A stretch of DNA of 64,000 nt from Adiantum capillus-veneris (taxonomy: Eukaryota; Streptophyta; Polypodiopsida; Polypodiales; Pteridaceae): assembly GCA_014529385.2 (NCBI GenBank), contig CM043953.1:82935838-82999837 (forward strand), read 5' to 3'. Position numbers and translations under genes: made by a program. Numbering within the stretch: the first letter of the stretch is position 1; the number at the start of each line of letters is the position of its first letter. Of the stretch, positions 31,474-42,763 are shown piece after piece. The notes beneath the pieces are model-generated. The model was not told the origin of the DNA and made no database searches. It worked only from the letters and a program-made list of their open reading frames with translations.

Positions 31474-32836
31474 CTCTCTAGGGGGATTGCAAATAATTAG
31501 GTTAGGGTTCCTTATGTTTTTTGTTGTGTTCAATAAGTGTTGGTACCTTTTTCCACTAATGTGCCTCCTGGAGGTATTCCTTTTGTTTCCTAGTGTGTAC
31601 AGGAGCGTGTTGCTATTGGTAGGATTTGGACCTTCATGGAATCTTTATCTCGACTCACTCTTCAAATCAAGCGCGACCATCGACACAAACAGGTGTTTCT
31701 TGTCCATTAGCATTGCCCCTTATCTTTTTTGCATCTATGATTTTCTGCTTTAATTGTGATTGGTAGGATAATATCCAGCACATTTGCTTAGTAACAAACA
31801 TTTAATTCAATGTAAGTTTTTGTCATAATCACTTGTCTAGGTTTAAAAATCAAGCAGTCCAACTAAGCTAGTTTGACCAAGTTAGGTGTTAGAGATCTTC
31901 TCTTAATACCATGGGGAATGCCTTCCTAATAATCAATGGTTACTTAGGTTCTTAATCCGATTTAGGCAGCATTGTGTGAAATGTACTAGGGCTTTCTAGT
32001 GGGCTTGACCCTATTGACCTTTAGCTTAAGTATTATAAAGGGATTTTACTAGTGTGATGAGCCTGGGGAGGTGTATTAGTGTTATATGACCCCCCAAAGT
32101 TACAAAATTAAAATGCTGAAAATGAACAAACAAAAAATCAAAGTGCCACACTGTAAAATCTTAAGCTGGAAGAGAAATCTTACCTTGATTTGGTACTTCA
32201 CTCACATGTATTGCCCATGGTACTAGAGCCCTAGAGGTTCCCAGTATGGGCGCTTTTACTTGAAAAGCAAAAAACCCAAGGCATACAAAATAAGCACACA
32301 CATCAAAATTGAATCACTGTGAAAAGACTTTGGGGGGTCAAAGAAAAAGTAATCAGTCAGGCGATGATTTCATGAGAAATTTCTTTTATGGTAGCTTAAC
32401 TACAAGGTCTTCTAGATATAGCCTCTAGTCAGCCCTCGAACATGAATACTTGGCTCTCGCGATTAAACAACTTAATTGACCACAGAAAATTAAGAAGCTT
32501 ACCCATGGTATTAATATTCGATCTCTAGTGCCTTTCGACCGTCAAATTAGCGACCCCGGACTTGTTTAATTTTTTACCTTTACATATGTTTATGCATTTG
32601 ATTACATTGCAATTTAATGTTCATTGCTGACAAATTGTTTGAAATTCTTTTACCAATCAATTTGTCTACCTAAAACTGCATATGCTTTTTACTCACTTAT
32701 GAGAATGCAATTACTGTGCCAATGTTGTTTGATTTTGCAGTGACTGAAGAAGGCTAAGGACATTCATCTCAAATGCTCTTCCACCTCGACGAACGAGCTT
32801 CAACTCAAATAGCTTCCGAGGACGGAATCTACATCA
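31474..32836 (+). other. Gyp2 3' non-coding region
   Basis: 1.36 kb between the last ORF and the polypurine tract. It is AT-rich, with no domain in any frame. Long non-coding tracts here are common in large Ty3 elements. Confidence 0.6.
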
Positions 32837-32848
32837 GGAAGGGGGGCA
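32837..32848 (+). other. Gyp2 polypurine tract
   Basis: GGAAGGGGGG then CA, directly before the 3' LTR start TGTTAACC. Confidence 0.85.
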
Positions 32849-33166
32849 TGTTAACCCTCACGGCTCACGGACCCCCATCACCTACGACGGACGTGTATTA
32901 TGTATTTGGTAGAGTCAGGTACCGGGCTTGTCGGACCAATAGGAAAAGGGTAAGAGTGATCGCCGATGAGAGGAGCACTCTAACTGGGACATTCACGGGA
33001 TTAGTTGGCTAAGCATGGGCGCCCAAGTGTGAATGGGGTGAGCTCATATAAAATCCAACTAAACCTAAAATTCATTCATTCTCTCATTTGTGCAATAGAA
33101 GAGTGCTCTTGCTCCATCTCCATCTCCATCTTCTTCTTCTTCACCTCCTTGTGTGTGTGTGTATGT

Positions 33167-33197
<31 letters not shown>

Positions 33198-33440
33198 TGT
33201 GTGCGATCGAGCATTACGAAGGCACGACGGTGGCGAAGCGGTTGAGCGCGGCACGACTGTAGCTTCTTCTTCATCGTGACGAGGAATCCACCATGAAGGC
33301 GAGCGTAGAGCGGTGAGTGACACACCCTTTGCTCTCTTGAGCTTGCTAGATTAGTCTTGTTGTGTGCTTGGAGCCATTTGTGGCTCGCACACGGTGTATC
33401 GGCAAGTCCCTTGCTTCGACAATGCGGCAAGGAGCGCACA
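32849..33440 (+). repeat. Gyp2 3' LTR
   Basis: 592 bp. It matches 19,867-20,465; differences are mostly single substitutions and the (GA)n length. It is followed by the target duplication ATGCA. Confidence 0.93.
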
Positions 33441-33445
33441 ATGCA

Positions 33446-33844
33446 ATTCTTGACAAGGGAACAATGAAATTTTAGCCACATTGCGACTTGCATAAACACG
33501 AACTAAAATATCCCAAGCCTATTTTTAGCTGAAGGAATGCAAGGAGAAATAGTGCGCTTCATAGTCAATGCACGAGCTTGCGCATCTCTAACATCCCAAC
33601 GAACTTGCTCAGTTGTAGGAAAAACAGCTCTCGCAGGAGCAACCTTGCCATCAAAACCGGCAACATCCTCAACATTTCCTGCATCCCTAGAACCAGGATG
33701 TATATCAATGCCTACACAAAATTCCCAATGCCCTTTGTCGCAAGAACATGTTATGATCATGTAATCTCACATTGGGTAATCGTCCCCATCCAATTTATCT
33801 TCAACAACAAACATCTTGAACACATCTGTGTTGTAGTCATCCAT
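33446..33844 (-). pseudogene. Copia gag N-terminal fragment (Cop2)
   Basis: The ATG at 33,844-33,842 reads MDDYNTDVFKMFVVEDKLDG, close to the Cop1 gag start. It goes on to VEDVAGFDGKVAPARAVFP and VRWDVRDAQARALTMKRTIS, colinear with Cop1 gag, and a shifted frame carries YASRN-like residues to about 33,450. An in-frame stop follows DDYPM. Gyp2 is inserted right at its truncated end, and the sequence on the far side of Gyp2 is not copia, so the fragment was already cut before Gyp2 arrived. Confidence 0.7.
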
Positions 33845-33865
33845 GGTGAATTCTTGCACATTGAG

Positions 33866-35905
33866 ATGGCAGATGCTTTTGTTGAATAGTATAGCTCCCT
33901 ACACAAGAAATCCCAGGTAGAGATAACTACTCTGAAGGAGACCAACAATCTGCAATTGGAGGAATTGAAAACTATGATCGAGCTAGTGGAGCAATTGACC
34001 ACTGCTAGTGAAGCTCAAGAGAAGAAGTTCCAAGATGCTCAAGCCACCATACTAGACACAAACTCACATGCTCAGCGGTTGCACACTCAACTAAAAATTT
34101 TCAATCTTCAAGATTCCCAAGTCAAGGCAAGGTTGAGAGACTAGAATGGATCCAAGAGAGCTCATCCTCTAGACTCAGGAACCACCTAAAATAAAAAAGG
34201 CCCCACCTTTTGCCCAATGCCAAGAGTGTAGAGTTGAGGCAGCCATCAATTTCTCTTAACACTAGTTCTGTAATTGGACACTTAAGTGTCCTGTTTTTTT
34301 ACCATGTTTTGGCAATTTATTTGTCAAGCTAGGTAGAAGTTTTTTACACCTTGCTTCTACCATAGATTGGTTATGAGGGAAAGAAAACACTGGATTTTTC
34401 TCCATATGAAAATACAATCTGTATGGAGAGAATTCTCGTATGTTCTAAGACATAAATTTTAGTAAAATTTCAAGCTATTTTGCCAAGAAAATCATAAAAT
34501 TATTATATCTTTTTGTAGAGATGGCCTTTTTTATGTTTATAAAAGCCAAGTGTTATCATATAGTGTTACAAAACAATGGAATGCACTTCAAAGATAAGTT
34601 TTCAAGTCACATGTAAGCTATAGACATAATTTCATACTTGAGCACGTGCTGAATAAGAGCATAATTTTGGTCTTCTAAAGGTCCCTCATGAAATTGGTAC
34701 TATTCTAGTGCAATTTGATAACTACAAATGACTTTATATGTTTAAACCAAGAAACTACGTATTATTTGGGCTCCTAACTCAAGTAAATCTCATTGCTTGA
34801 ACTCTATCTTGAAATTTGTTATCGTGCAAAAACTCTTAAAAATCTTGAGTTCTCCATAATAACATTGAATCCAAGGTTTTAGGCATCCCAATTGTGTATA
34901 TACCACGTACTTTGATACATTTAGTTGATCTACATGGAAAGTTTGATATTATTTGAGGTTTTGAATGCTTATGTCTCAAGAATGCAAATATGAAAGTTTT
35001 CTCTTATGCAGTTTTGAATATTTAAAATGATCCAATACTTGTTGTATACCAAAGCCCTTCTACTTACCACCTTGAGTGCTCGCAAGCAATGTACCACTTT
35101 CTAAAACTCACAAATACATTAGAACATATTTTTCCTTGTATACAACGATATGCTTGAAATGACCATATGAAACACATGGAACTTTCCATTATTTTATATA
35201 CTCCAAAGTCAATTTTTTTGCACATGAAACTTTCAATTATCTATAGCAAAATTGTGGAAGAGTCACCTAAAATTTTCTACAAGGTCGCTTCATTTTTTCT
35301 TGAGCTTATAAAGGTGATTTCTTCAAAGCATCAATCGTAGTCTTACGAGGGTCAACTTGATGAGTATAGTTCTTGATCATGACAGATTCTAAAATGCAAG
35401 GTTATATTTTTATAAAACCCTTTAGCTAACATATTTAAGCATATCAAGAGGTTTTTCTTAAATAAACCGTCTAATGCAAGTAGCATTTAATTTAAATTTG
35501 TAAAAAAAGGACACTTAAAGTGTCATGTTTTGTTACCAGACTAGTGTTAAAGAAACATCCGACGTGCATGATCTACCTACGACTTAGTCCTCCCAACAAC
35601 CAAGCTATAGAGAATCACATTGTCCAAACCCTCTCCAAAGCAATTGAGATCTTCAAAAGGATTCCAAGTTTGGCATGGATAATGTTCATAAAGACTGCCA
35701 AGATGATTTGAACATGAATCCAGACGTTTCACTAAGTAGAGCATATTGACACGCCATGAATGGCTTTTTATCAGATCAACCACCAAATAAAGTACTCTAT
35801 GTATTCTATGCTAGATTAATGTTCTTACCCTCCTACTAGATGCAGATGTTTGAGGAGGCATTCTACACGTCACACTTCTATGTTGCTTACATAAAGACTA
35901 ACAAC
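33866..35905 (+). pseudogene. ORFX-like gene fragment, split by a TTAA element
   Basis: From 33,866 the + strand encodes a Gln/Glu/Lys-rich coiled coil (ELKTMIELVEQLTTASEAQE, then KKFQDAQATILD) up to a stop at 34,142-34,144. It then decays. After the insert at 34,260-35,546 it continues with KKHPTCMIYLRLSPPNNQAI, and NKVLYVFYARLMFLPSY followed by MQMFEEAFYTSHF (about 35,775-35,870). These blocks align in order with the larger ORFX at 57,707-61,041, which has KRRPTWLNYPQLLAPEKG, YGFYARCMFLSSHN and LVFEEAFYTGFF. Several stops are present. The function is unknown. Confidence 0.6.
34256..35550. mobile_element. TTAA-flanked non-autonomous DNA transposon
   Basis: The element proper is 34,260-35,546 (1,287 bp, AT-rich, no ORF), flanked by TTAA on both sides (34,256-34,259; 35,547-35,550). 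The ends are inverted: left CACTAGTTCTGTAA, right TTACCAGACTAGTG. A palindrome GGACACTTAAGTGTCC lies 20 bp inside the left end, with a near copy at the right end (about 35,509-35,525). Ignoring the element plus one TTAA joins the ORFX reading frame exactly where the second ORFX copy predicts. TTAA duplication suggests piggyBac-type transposition, but the terminal CACTAG is not the usual piggyBac end, so the superfamily is open. Confidence 0.7.
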
Positions 35906-38006
35906 ATTTACTATTCACCCACGTTAAGTAGTAAATTACAATTTTACACAAAAAAGGCTCTTTTTAAAAAAATGTATTATTTTTTTTAGCATTTTTATTA
36001 CAAATATGACTCTCATAGTCTTAGACACATCCAAACAAGATGCTCAAGAGGTTTCATGAAGTTTTTATGCCATATTATGCAAAAGTTATGCTTCAAGTAC
36101 TAGAATCTAGGCATGAGCCACACTTTAGTGGCTCCAACCACTTTTGTGGCCCATTACAAGACTATTGATCAAACAGGTGAATGCGTTACGATTGGGGGTT
36201 GTGGGATAGTGATGAGGGCTTAGTTTTTGAGAAAATTGGCTTCTTATTATTACATTGGCTATTACAGGCGCAAGGAGAAGTGCATTGGCGTTTTTTTGTA
36301 GGTGGCTTGAAAACACTTTGTCCCAAGATAATTTGGATAAAGTGTGGTTATGTGATAGTTTGCGGTTTTAATTTTTTTAAGTCAGGCCTAGAAAACAATA
36401 GTGGAAAGTTGTAAAACTATTGTGGAACTATAGATGTGGCTAATCACTTGTTTGTTTTCTTGCTTATGGTTGAAAAGTAGTCTTGACGATTGTACCATGC
36501 AAGGTACATGTTTGTATTTCCTTGAATCCCACTTCTCATCAATTTTTTCTTTAATAAACCGATGTGTGCTATTCTTTTTGTACAATAGCAACAGGAGATG
36601 AGTGATCTGACTATATCGAAGAAGTCTCATAGACCGTTATACTTTGACTCCATGTTGAATCAACCTCAGCTCTCTACTTGTTAAGAGTTTACAGGTGTCT
36701 TTTTGTGTATTATGCTCTATTGTACTATTCTTATTAAATTTAGTATATATCACAATCTCAAGATATACTACATTGTAGGGCTATAGATTTAATGTTTGTG
36801 CCAATTGCTCTGATGCGAGCTTCATGAAGATAACAAGAGGAGCCCTAGATTCATCAAAGAATCTAGAAGTAATATCGTCGCAAGTCCATTACAATGTGTT
36901 GGAAGCCTTTGCCCTCCACTATTTCACAAAGTAAACATGGCTTTCTCGTCTATAGGTACCGCATCAACCAAACATGAACGACTCTAGGTTTTATTTAATG
37001 GCTGACATCAAACCTCTGGTAGAGGGGGCTTAGGGAATGAGGTCAAAGATTTGGGTAGGTCTGCACATTCATTTTAAGTTAAATATATAGACTGTGAATT
37101 TCATTATGATCTCTTGTTAACATCAAAAGCTAACATGTTTGATGCTTTCATGTTTCCATGTAGCTAACCAAAACGTGGTTCAAACACCTTGATGTGGAGA
37201 AGCTCAAAGGAGACCTCATGAGTTGGGCAAAGAAATCCATATTGGATATGTATTAGACCTATTGTCCAAATTAGCAAATTTAATAACCATCATTATACTC
37301 ATTTTTTGGAATATTTTGTATGAAACTTGTATGTGCTAATTTTTGGAGCATTTTGTAATCCTCCCCATCCTCATCACACCATCCAACATTTATGTAGAAA
37401 GCGCATCCATGTGTTCCGTTTCCCAACTCTTAGATGCAACCATCAAAGCGATGGAGTTAAGACGACCTTAGCTCTTGCTTGTCGATGTAAGCACCTAGAG
37501 CACAAAACTATGGAGCAGACCAAGATCACACAGTTGACCACACTATGATCACAAAAATGATCGCTCTAGGATCTTAGTGTTGAGAGAAGGTAAGCCCTTG
37601 GAATTCGAGAGAAGGTAAGTACTTAGTGTTCTATTGAGGCAAAAATATGGAAAGCATAGGAATCAAGGATGTGAGGTAAAGACTACAACTACCTATAGTG
37701 CCTCATTTTTAACAAAGAGTCAAGTTTGAAGTTTGTGTGTTGGTGGTGCCAATGATTGCGCTTACTCTCCATTTAATGCTGTGCAATTCCTTTTGGTTGC
37801 TTTTGTGTTGATGTTGTGATCACAGCACTCAACCACTTACACCGTGATCACATTGAGATCAAGACGAAGGCAACGACATGGATTGACCTAGGAAAGCACG
37901 CCCAACCTACTTCATTGATCCCCAATGAAGCCATATATGTCAATTGGATGGGTTCAAACAAAGGCAGCGACAAAGGAAATCTTCCCTTCCAACCTCTGCC
38001 TCCCCA
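35906..38006. other. AT-rich region with no supported gene
   Basis: 2.1 kb. Only short chance ORFs (under 80 codons) occur. I see no domain, no repeat shared with the rest of the window and no convincing splice-joined exons. Confidence 0.55.
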
Positions 38007-38011
38007 TTTCT

Positions 38012-38792
38012 TGTTAGGAAATAAGACGTAGCTAAATAGATAATTGAGTAGATTACTTAATGGAGAGAGACAGATTTATATACACGAGATTATAGAGTAG
38101 AGAGAGAGAGAGAGAGTACACACGATATACGTGGTTCACCCAATGTGGGCTACGTCCACGGGAAAGCAGCCACTCAATGGCTTTACTACTTCAAAACAAG
38201 AAGTAGTTTACAAAGGGATTATACCCTTAATGGAGCTCCCGCCTTGCTTCACTCTCACCACCTCACACTCACCTTGTTGGATCAACTTCACACTATGAAA
38301 TGTGTGTAGAAATGGCCTCCTTTTATAGGCCAAAAGGGCTGCCCTCTCTTATGAGAGACAGCCATGTGTAGCCGCCCTTGTGCGAATAAGTCCAAATCGG
38401 ACACTCCAATCCGCCCATGTGTGGCCGCCCTTGAGAAGACAAGTCCGCTTTTGAATTCGGCCACCGGCCACCGGCCATTGACTTCCGACCACCGGCCATC
38501 GGCCATTGACTATCAGCCACCGGCCAACCGACCGGTTGTTTTCCGACCACTTTCCGGCCGCCGTCCGGCCATAATATTCCGGCGAAAAAGAATATTCCGA
38601 CGAAAAAAAAGTCTCGGGGGCCTCCGTCCCCGAGGCCTTTAAAGTTGCCCCTGATTCTTGTCCGTGAAAATTTTGGTTTCCGGTGAGTGATTTTCCTTCA
38701 CGCACGATGGATTCTCCTCATAATGGGGGCCTTACAAATGTGCGCTTTTACCACAGAAAATTACAAGGGTAAATCAAGCTCCATACTTAACA
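38012..38792 (-). repeat. Cop3 3' LTR
   Basis: TG...CA. It contains a GA array at 38,100-38,115, ACGTGGTTCACCCA with the CTACGTCCACGG block common in plant copia U5 regions, and several CCGGCCA-type short repeats (38,460-38,580). Confidence 0.95.
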
Positions 38793-38852
38793 ATCTCCCA
38801 CTTGGAGACTGATCTCCAAACCAAACCTGTGACTGCTTTGCATTCTGGCTTC

Positions 38853-41483
38853 TTATCCTTGAATGCCGATTGAAGATGAGCAAAAGCTCAACTTCTCCTT
38901 GTTGACCACCTTTGTAAACATGTCTGCAGGATTTTCACTTGTATGCACCTTTCCTAGCTTTAGTTGTCCCTCTTCCAAAAGAGTGCGTATGAAGTGATAT
39001 CTCACCTCAATGTGCTTTGTCCTTGAATGAAAGGCTGAGTTCTTCGCAAGATGGATAGCGCTTTGGCTATCACTGTACAAGACACAATTGTCTTGTTTGA
39101 ATCCAAGCTCTTCTAAGAATCTGTGAAGCCACAGAATTTCTTTGCTTACCTCCGTCATTGCTACATACTCTGCTTCCGTGGTAGAAAGTGAAACCACTTT
39201 CTGCAGCTTTGAAGCCCAGCTTACTGCTGTGCCTCCAACCGTGAACACATAGCCAGTAGTGCTCCTTCGAGTATCTTTGTCACCTGCCATATCTGCATCA
39301 ACATACCCTTCTAGGAAAATATCAGTTCCTCCAAAATACAAAGCATTTGTTGTTGTCCCTTTTAGATACCTAAGTATCCACTTCACAGCTTGCCAATGCT
39401 CTTTACCTGGGTTGTCCATGAACCTACTCACAACTCCCACTGTATGTGCAATGTCTGGCCTTGTCCAGACCATAGCATACATTAGAGAACCTACCGCTGC
39501 AGCATATGGAACTTTAGACATATAGGCTATCTCGTCTTGTGTCTTTGGACACATATCCTTCGTTAGTTTAAAATGACCAGCCAAAGGTGTAGAAACTGGT
39601 TTTGTATTTTGCATTGCAAACCTTTCTAGTACCTTCTTGATGTAATCTTCTTGAGATAGCTTTATTGTCTTCTTCGTCCTGTCCCTTGATATTTTCATAC
39701 CAAATATCCTCTTTGCAGCACCTAAATCTTTCATTGAAAAAGATTTGGACAAGTCCTCTTTTAGGTCTTTGATGTCCTGCATGTTAGCACTTGCAATCAA
39801 CATGTCATCAACATACAACATTAGGATGATGAATTTTCCATCTCCCAAATTCTCCGTGTAGACGCAGTGATCCGAGTTGCATCTTGTGAATCCATGATCC
39901 AACATCCATTGATCAAACTTCAAGTACCATTGTCTTGATGCTTGCTTTAAACCATACAAGCTCTTCTTTAATCTGCAAACCATTTTCTCCTTACCTTTTA
40001 CTTCATACCCCTTTGGTTGAAGCATGTAGATTTCCTCCTCTAAGTCACCGTGAGGGAATGCAGTATTTACATCCATTTGCTCGAGATTTAGATCATGAGC
40101 AACCACAAGGCTTAAGACAAGCCTAATTGAGTTCATTTTTACAACAGGAGAAAATATTTCATTGAAGTCAATACCTTTCTTTTGAGAAAAACCTTTTACC
40201 ACAAGCCTAGACTTGTACCTTTTCTTCCCACCTTCTTCTTCCTTTAGCTTGTACACCCATTTGTTTTGAAGTGCCCGCTTACCTTTAGGCAACTCAACCA
40301 ACTCCCATGTTTGGTTGCGATGTAGTGAGTCCATCTCCACTTGCATGCTCTTCATCCATTCTTCTTTGGATTCATGTTGCATAGCTTCTTCATATGATTC
40401 CAGCTCTCCAGAATCTGAGATCAAGAGATGGTTGAAGGAAGGAACAAACCTTTCTGGAGCTCTACTTGCTCTTGTAGATCTTCGGGGAATAGGTTGAGGC
40501 TCCTCATTTGGTTGACGTTGTTGCACATTGTCACCGTTTGCAGTCCTTGAGTCTTCACCGTCCTCAAGCTCCATGTACTCATCACCTGTTTCTTTTTTTT
40601 GTTTTCTTTCCAAGTAATCTTTGTACATATTTTGTTCGTTAAAAATTACATCCCTACTCCTTAAGATTTTACCATCTTCAGGATTCCATAGGCGATACCC
40701 AAAGTCTCCTTCTCCATAGCCAATGAAGAAACACTTTTTGGACTTTGCATCTAACTTTGATCTTAGGCTTCTATCTCTGTGCATGAAAGCCTCACACCCA
40801 AAAACTTTGAGAAATGCATAATTCACCGGTTTACCTGTCCATGCCTCTTCTGGAACTCCCCCATCCAATGCCGTTGAGGGTGACCGATTGATTAAGTACA
40901 CAGACGTACTTACAGCTTCCGCCCAAAGCTCAAGCAGTAGGCCTGCATGTAGCCGCATGCTTCGTGCTCGTTCCATGATTGTCCTGTTCATCCTTTCCGA
41001 AATCCCATTTTGTTGAGGTGTCCTTGGGGTTGTCCTTTGCCTCCGAATGCCATTGCTAGCACAAAAGCTTTCAAAAGCTTGGCTGCAATATTCGCCTCCA
41101 TTGTCGGATCTGAGGCATTTAACCTTGGTACCTGTTTCATTCTCCACAAAGGCTTTCCACCTTTGAAATATGGAAAATACATCGGATTTATTCTTCATGA
41201 CATAAACCCATGTTTTTCTAGTCGCATCGTCTATGAATGTTACATAGTACAATGAGCCACCAAGTGATGGTGTACTTGCAGGACCCCAAACATCAGAATG
41301 AACCAACTCAAGTTTTTTATTTTTTCTTTCATTTCCTGATTTTTGAAATTTGACCCTCTTTTGTTTACCATAAACACAATCTTCACAGAACTCTAAGTCC
41401 ACTTCTTTCAAACCGGTAGAAGCTTCTTTGTTTGAAGGATTTGCATTCCTTTGGCACTCATATGCCCAAGTCGGTAGTGCCAC
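38853..41483 (-). CDS. Cop3 pol: integrase, reverse transcriptase, RNase H
   Basis: An 876-residue frame without a stop. Order: end of GAG-pre-integrase (FCEDCVYGKQKRVKF), integrase core with HSDVWGP, RSDNGGEY and NGISERMNRT (D, D, E present), and a linker with RRSTRASRAPERF. RT follows with NKWVYKLKEEEGG, LVVKGFSQKKGIDF, QMDVNTAFPHGDLEEEIYM and LYVDDMLIAS. RNase H has DADMAGDKDTRRSTTGYVF, SLSTTEAEYVAMTE and YSDSQSAIHL. FPHG, where FLHG is usual, is the only odd RT residue noticed. The first residues up to about 41,415 are read in a wrong frame because of a 1-nt deletion; the true upstream frame is 41,408-42,424. The Tork/Tnt1 side of copia is the best lineage guess. Confidence 0.92.
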   Translation of the reverse strand: MALPTWAYECQRNANPSNKEASTGLKEVDLEFCEDCVYGKQKRVKFQKSGNERKNKKLELVHSDVWGPASTPSLGGSLYYVTFIDDATRKTWVYVMKNKSDVFSIFQRWKAFVENETGTKVKCLRSDNGGEYCSQAFESFCASNGIRRQRTTPRTPQQNGISERMNRTIMERARSMRLHAGLLLELWAEAVSTSVYLINRSPSTALDGGVPEEAWTGKPVNYAFLKVFGCEAFMHRDRSLRSKLDAKSKKCFFIGYGEGDFGYRLWNPEDGKILRSRDVIFNEQNMYKDYLERKQKKETGDEYMELEDGEDSRTANGDNVQQRQPNEEPQPIPRRSTRASRAPERFVPSFNHLLISDSGELESYEEAMQHESKEEWMKSMQVEMDSLHRNQTWELVELPKGKRALQNKWVYKLKEEEGGKKRYKSRLVVKGFSQKKGIDFNEIFSPVVKMNSIRLVLSLVVAHDLNLEQMDVNTAFPHGDLEEEIYMLQPKGYEVKGKEKMVCRLKKSLYGLKQASRQWYLKFDQWMLDHGFTRCNSDHCVYTENLGDGKFIILMLYVDDMLIASANMQDIKDLKEDLSKSFSMKDLGAAKRIFGMKISRDRTKKTIKLSQEDYIKKVLERFAMQNTKPVSTPLAGHFKLTKDMCPKTQDEIAYMSKVPYAAAVGSLMYAMVWTRPDIAHTVGVVSRFMDNPGKEHWQAVKWILRYLKGTTTNALYFGGTDIFLEGYVDADMAGDKDTRRSTTGYVFTVGGTAVSWASKLQKVVSLSTTEAEYVAMTEVSKEILWLHRFLEELGFKQDNCVLYSDSQSAIHLAKNSAFHSRTKHIEVRYHFIRTLLEEGQLKLGKVHTSENPADMFTKVVNKEKLSFCSSSIGIQG

Positions 41484-42424
41484 ACCGCACTGTCAACTTC
41501 TGTAGTTGCTGCACAAGCTGAAGGTTGCGTGCTAACAGTACACAAGTAAAGTGTACCGACTTTTTCACCCTTGGCAACCACCAAAGATCCCTTTGAGATC
41601 TTCCACCGTTTCTTTCCGAATGCAATGTTGTGACCTTCATCGTCCAATTGTCCTGTAGAGATCAAATTTTTGCGAAGAGAAGGATCATGCCTAACATCTT
41701 TAAGCTTCCATTCATTTCTGTTAGCAATTTTGACAGAAACTGTACCTTTGCCGAAAATCTCACAAGCTTCATCATCTCCCAAGTATACATACCCAAAATT
41801 ACCTTTGGTGTAGTCTTGGAAATGTTGCTTGTGTGGTGCCGCATGGAATGAAGCCCCGGAATCTACTATCCAGGAATTAGACACATTGTCTAATGAGAGA
41901 ATTAGAGCATCTTGCTCTACTTTACCTGCCACATTGGCCTCCGATGTTGGCTTGTTGTCTTGAGACTCTGTCTCCTTCTTCTTCTTGGACCAGCAATCCT
42001 TCTTGACGTGGCCCTTCTTGCCGCAGTTCCAACATTCAAGTACTGACTTTGTGCGTGACTTGCTCCGCCTTGAGCGATCACGACCCTTTTGGTTTTTGAA
42101 CCTCTCCTTAAGCCTTCCTCTTGTTTCCACTGATAGTGCATCACTTGATGATTCTCCTGTGCTTCTCCTTCGCATTTCCTCGCGTAGGAGAACACCCACA
42201 ACATCATCAAACTTAAGAGTATTTGTGCCAGAGATAGAATTACTTACAGCCATCACAAGGCTGTCCCAACTATCCGGTAGAGATGATAGTATAAGGAGAG
42301 TTCGCACTTCGTCATCGAAATTGATTTTCACTGATCGAAGTTGACTTATGTTTGTGTTAAAGTCATTTAGGTGTTCTGCAACTGAACCATTCTCTGCCAT
42401 CTTTAGATTGAACAAGCGCTTCAT
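41408..42424 (-). pseudogene. Cop3 gag C-terminal part, zinc knuckle, protease, GAG-pre-integrase
   Basis: 338 residues: gag blocks (FNLKMAENGSVAEHLNDFN, LLILSSLPDSWDSLV), an intact zinc knuckle CWNCGKKGHVKKDC, a protease with WIVDSGASFH (catalytic Asp present), and a GAG-pre-integrase (WHYRLGHMSAKGMQIL). It runs out of frame after KKLLP because one base is missing between 41,414 and 41,415. The sister element Cop4 has CCTGG here where Cop3 has CCGG. Without that loss it would join pol directly. Confidence 0.88.
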
Positions 42425-42699
42425 AAGAAATACCTTATTGGATGCCGATGGTTTCTCGTCTCTGAAACATTGAAGGCCACCGTTGACGCCAAGATTAACC
42501 GGATTGTTCCTAGTGCCTTTCGATCAAGGACAATCCACGCTTCATCTACCATTGTTGCGGGCTTCTTCGCAAGACCGCCTAGTGGCAAATAGAGGTCCTT
42601 CTGGTAGAGATAGTCTTCAATCTGCATCTTCCAATGTTGGTAGTTTTTGCCATTGAACTTCTCAATCTTGAGCTTCCCTTCCTCCGCCATAACTCCCAC
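42421..42699 (-). pseudogene. Cop3 gag N-terminal part
   Basis: Starts MGVMAEEGKLKIEKFNGKNY (copia gag start, FNGxNY) and includes WKMQIEDYLYQKDLYLPL. It runs out of frame at about 42,460. Here Cop3 lacks about 43 bp present in Cop4 (54,181-54,223), which shifts gag into the next frame. Confidence 0.85.
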
Positions 42700-42749
42700 T
42701 CAATTCAAGGAATCCTTTCCTTGAGATAATTTAGCTACGAGCAAACCTT

Positions 42750-42762
42750 GCTCTGATACCAG
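42750..42762 (-). other. Cop3 primer binding site (tRNA-Met)
   Basis: CTGGTATCAGAGC on the - strand, one base from the LTR. Confidence 0.88.
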
Positions 42763-42763
42763 T

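Larger units (their letters stand above)
19862..33445 (+). mobile_element. Gyp2: Ty3/gypsy retrotransposon with a 3' ORF carrying a second protease
   Basis: The element proper is 19,867-33,440 (13.6 kb), flanked by the 5-bp target duplication ATGCA (19,862-19,866; 33,441-33,445). LTRs are 19,867-20,465 (599 bp) and 32,849-33,440 (592 bp), with about 20 substitutions by eye. The primer site TGGCGCCGTTGCCGGGG matches the 3' end of tRNA-Asp. The polypurine tract GGAAGGGGGG is at 32,837-32,846. Order on + is gag, PR1, RT, RH, IN, then a 3' ORF (PR2 plus WVPK repeats) and a small acidic ORF. Stops and frame changes make this copy inactive. Lineage is the non-chromovirus Tat/Athila side, judged by the primer site, RT blocks and lack of a chromodomain. 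Confidence 0.92.

Noticed and set aside
37327-37548. 73-codon + frame as a small gene
   Set aside because: No motif, no context, and length within chance for this region.
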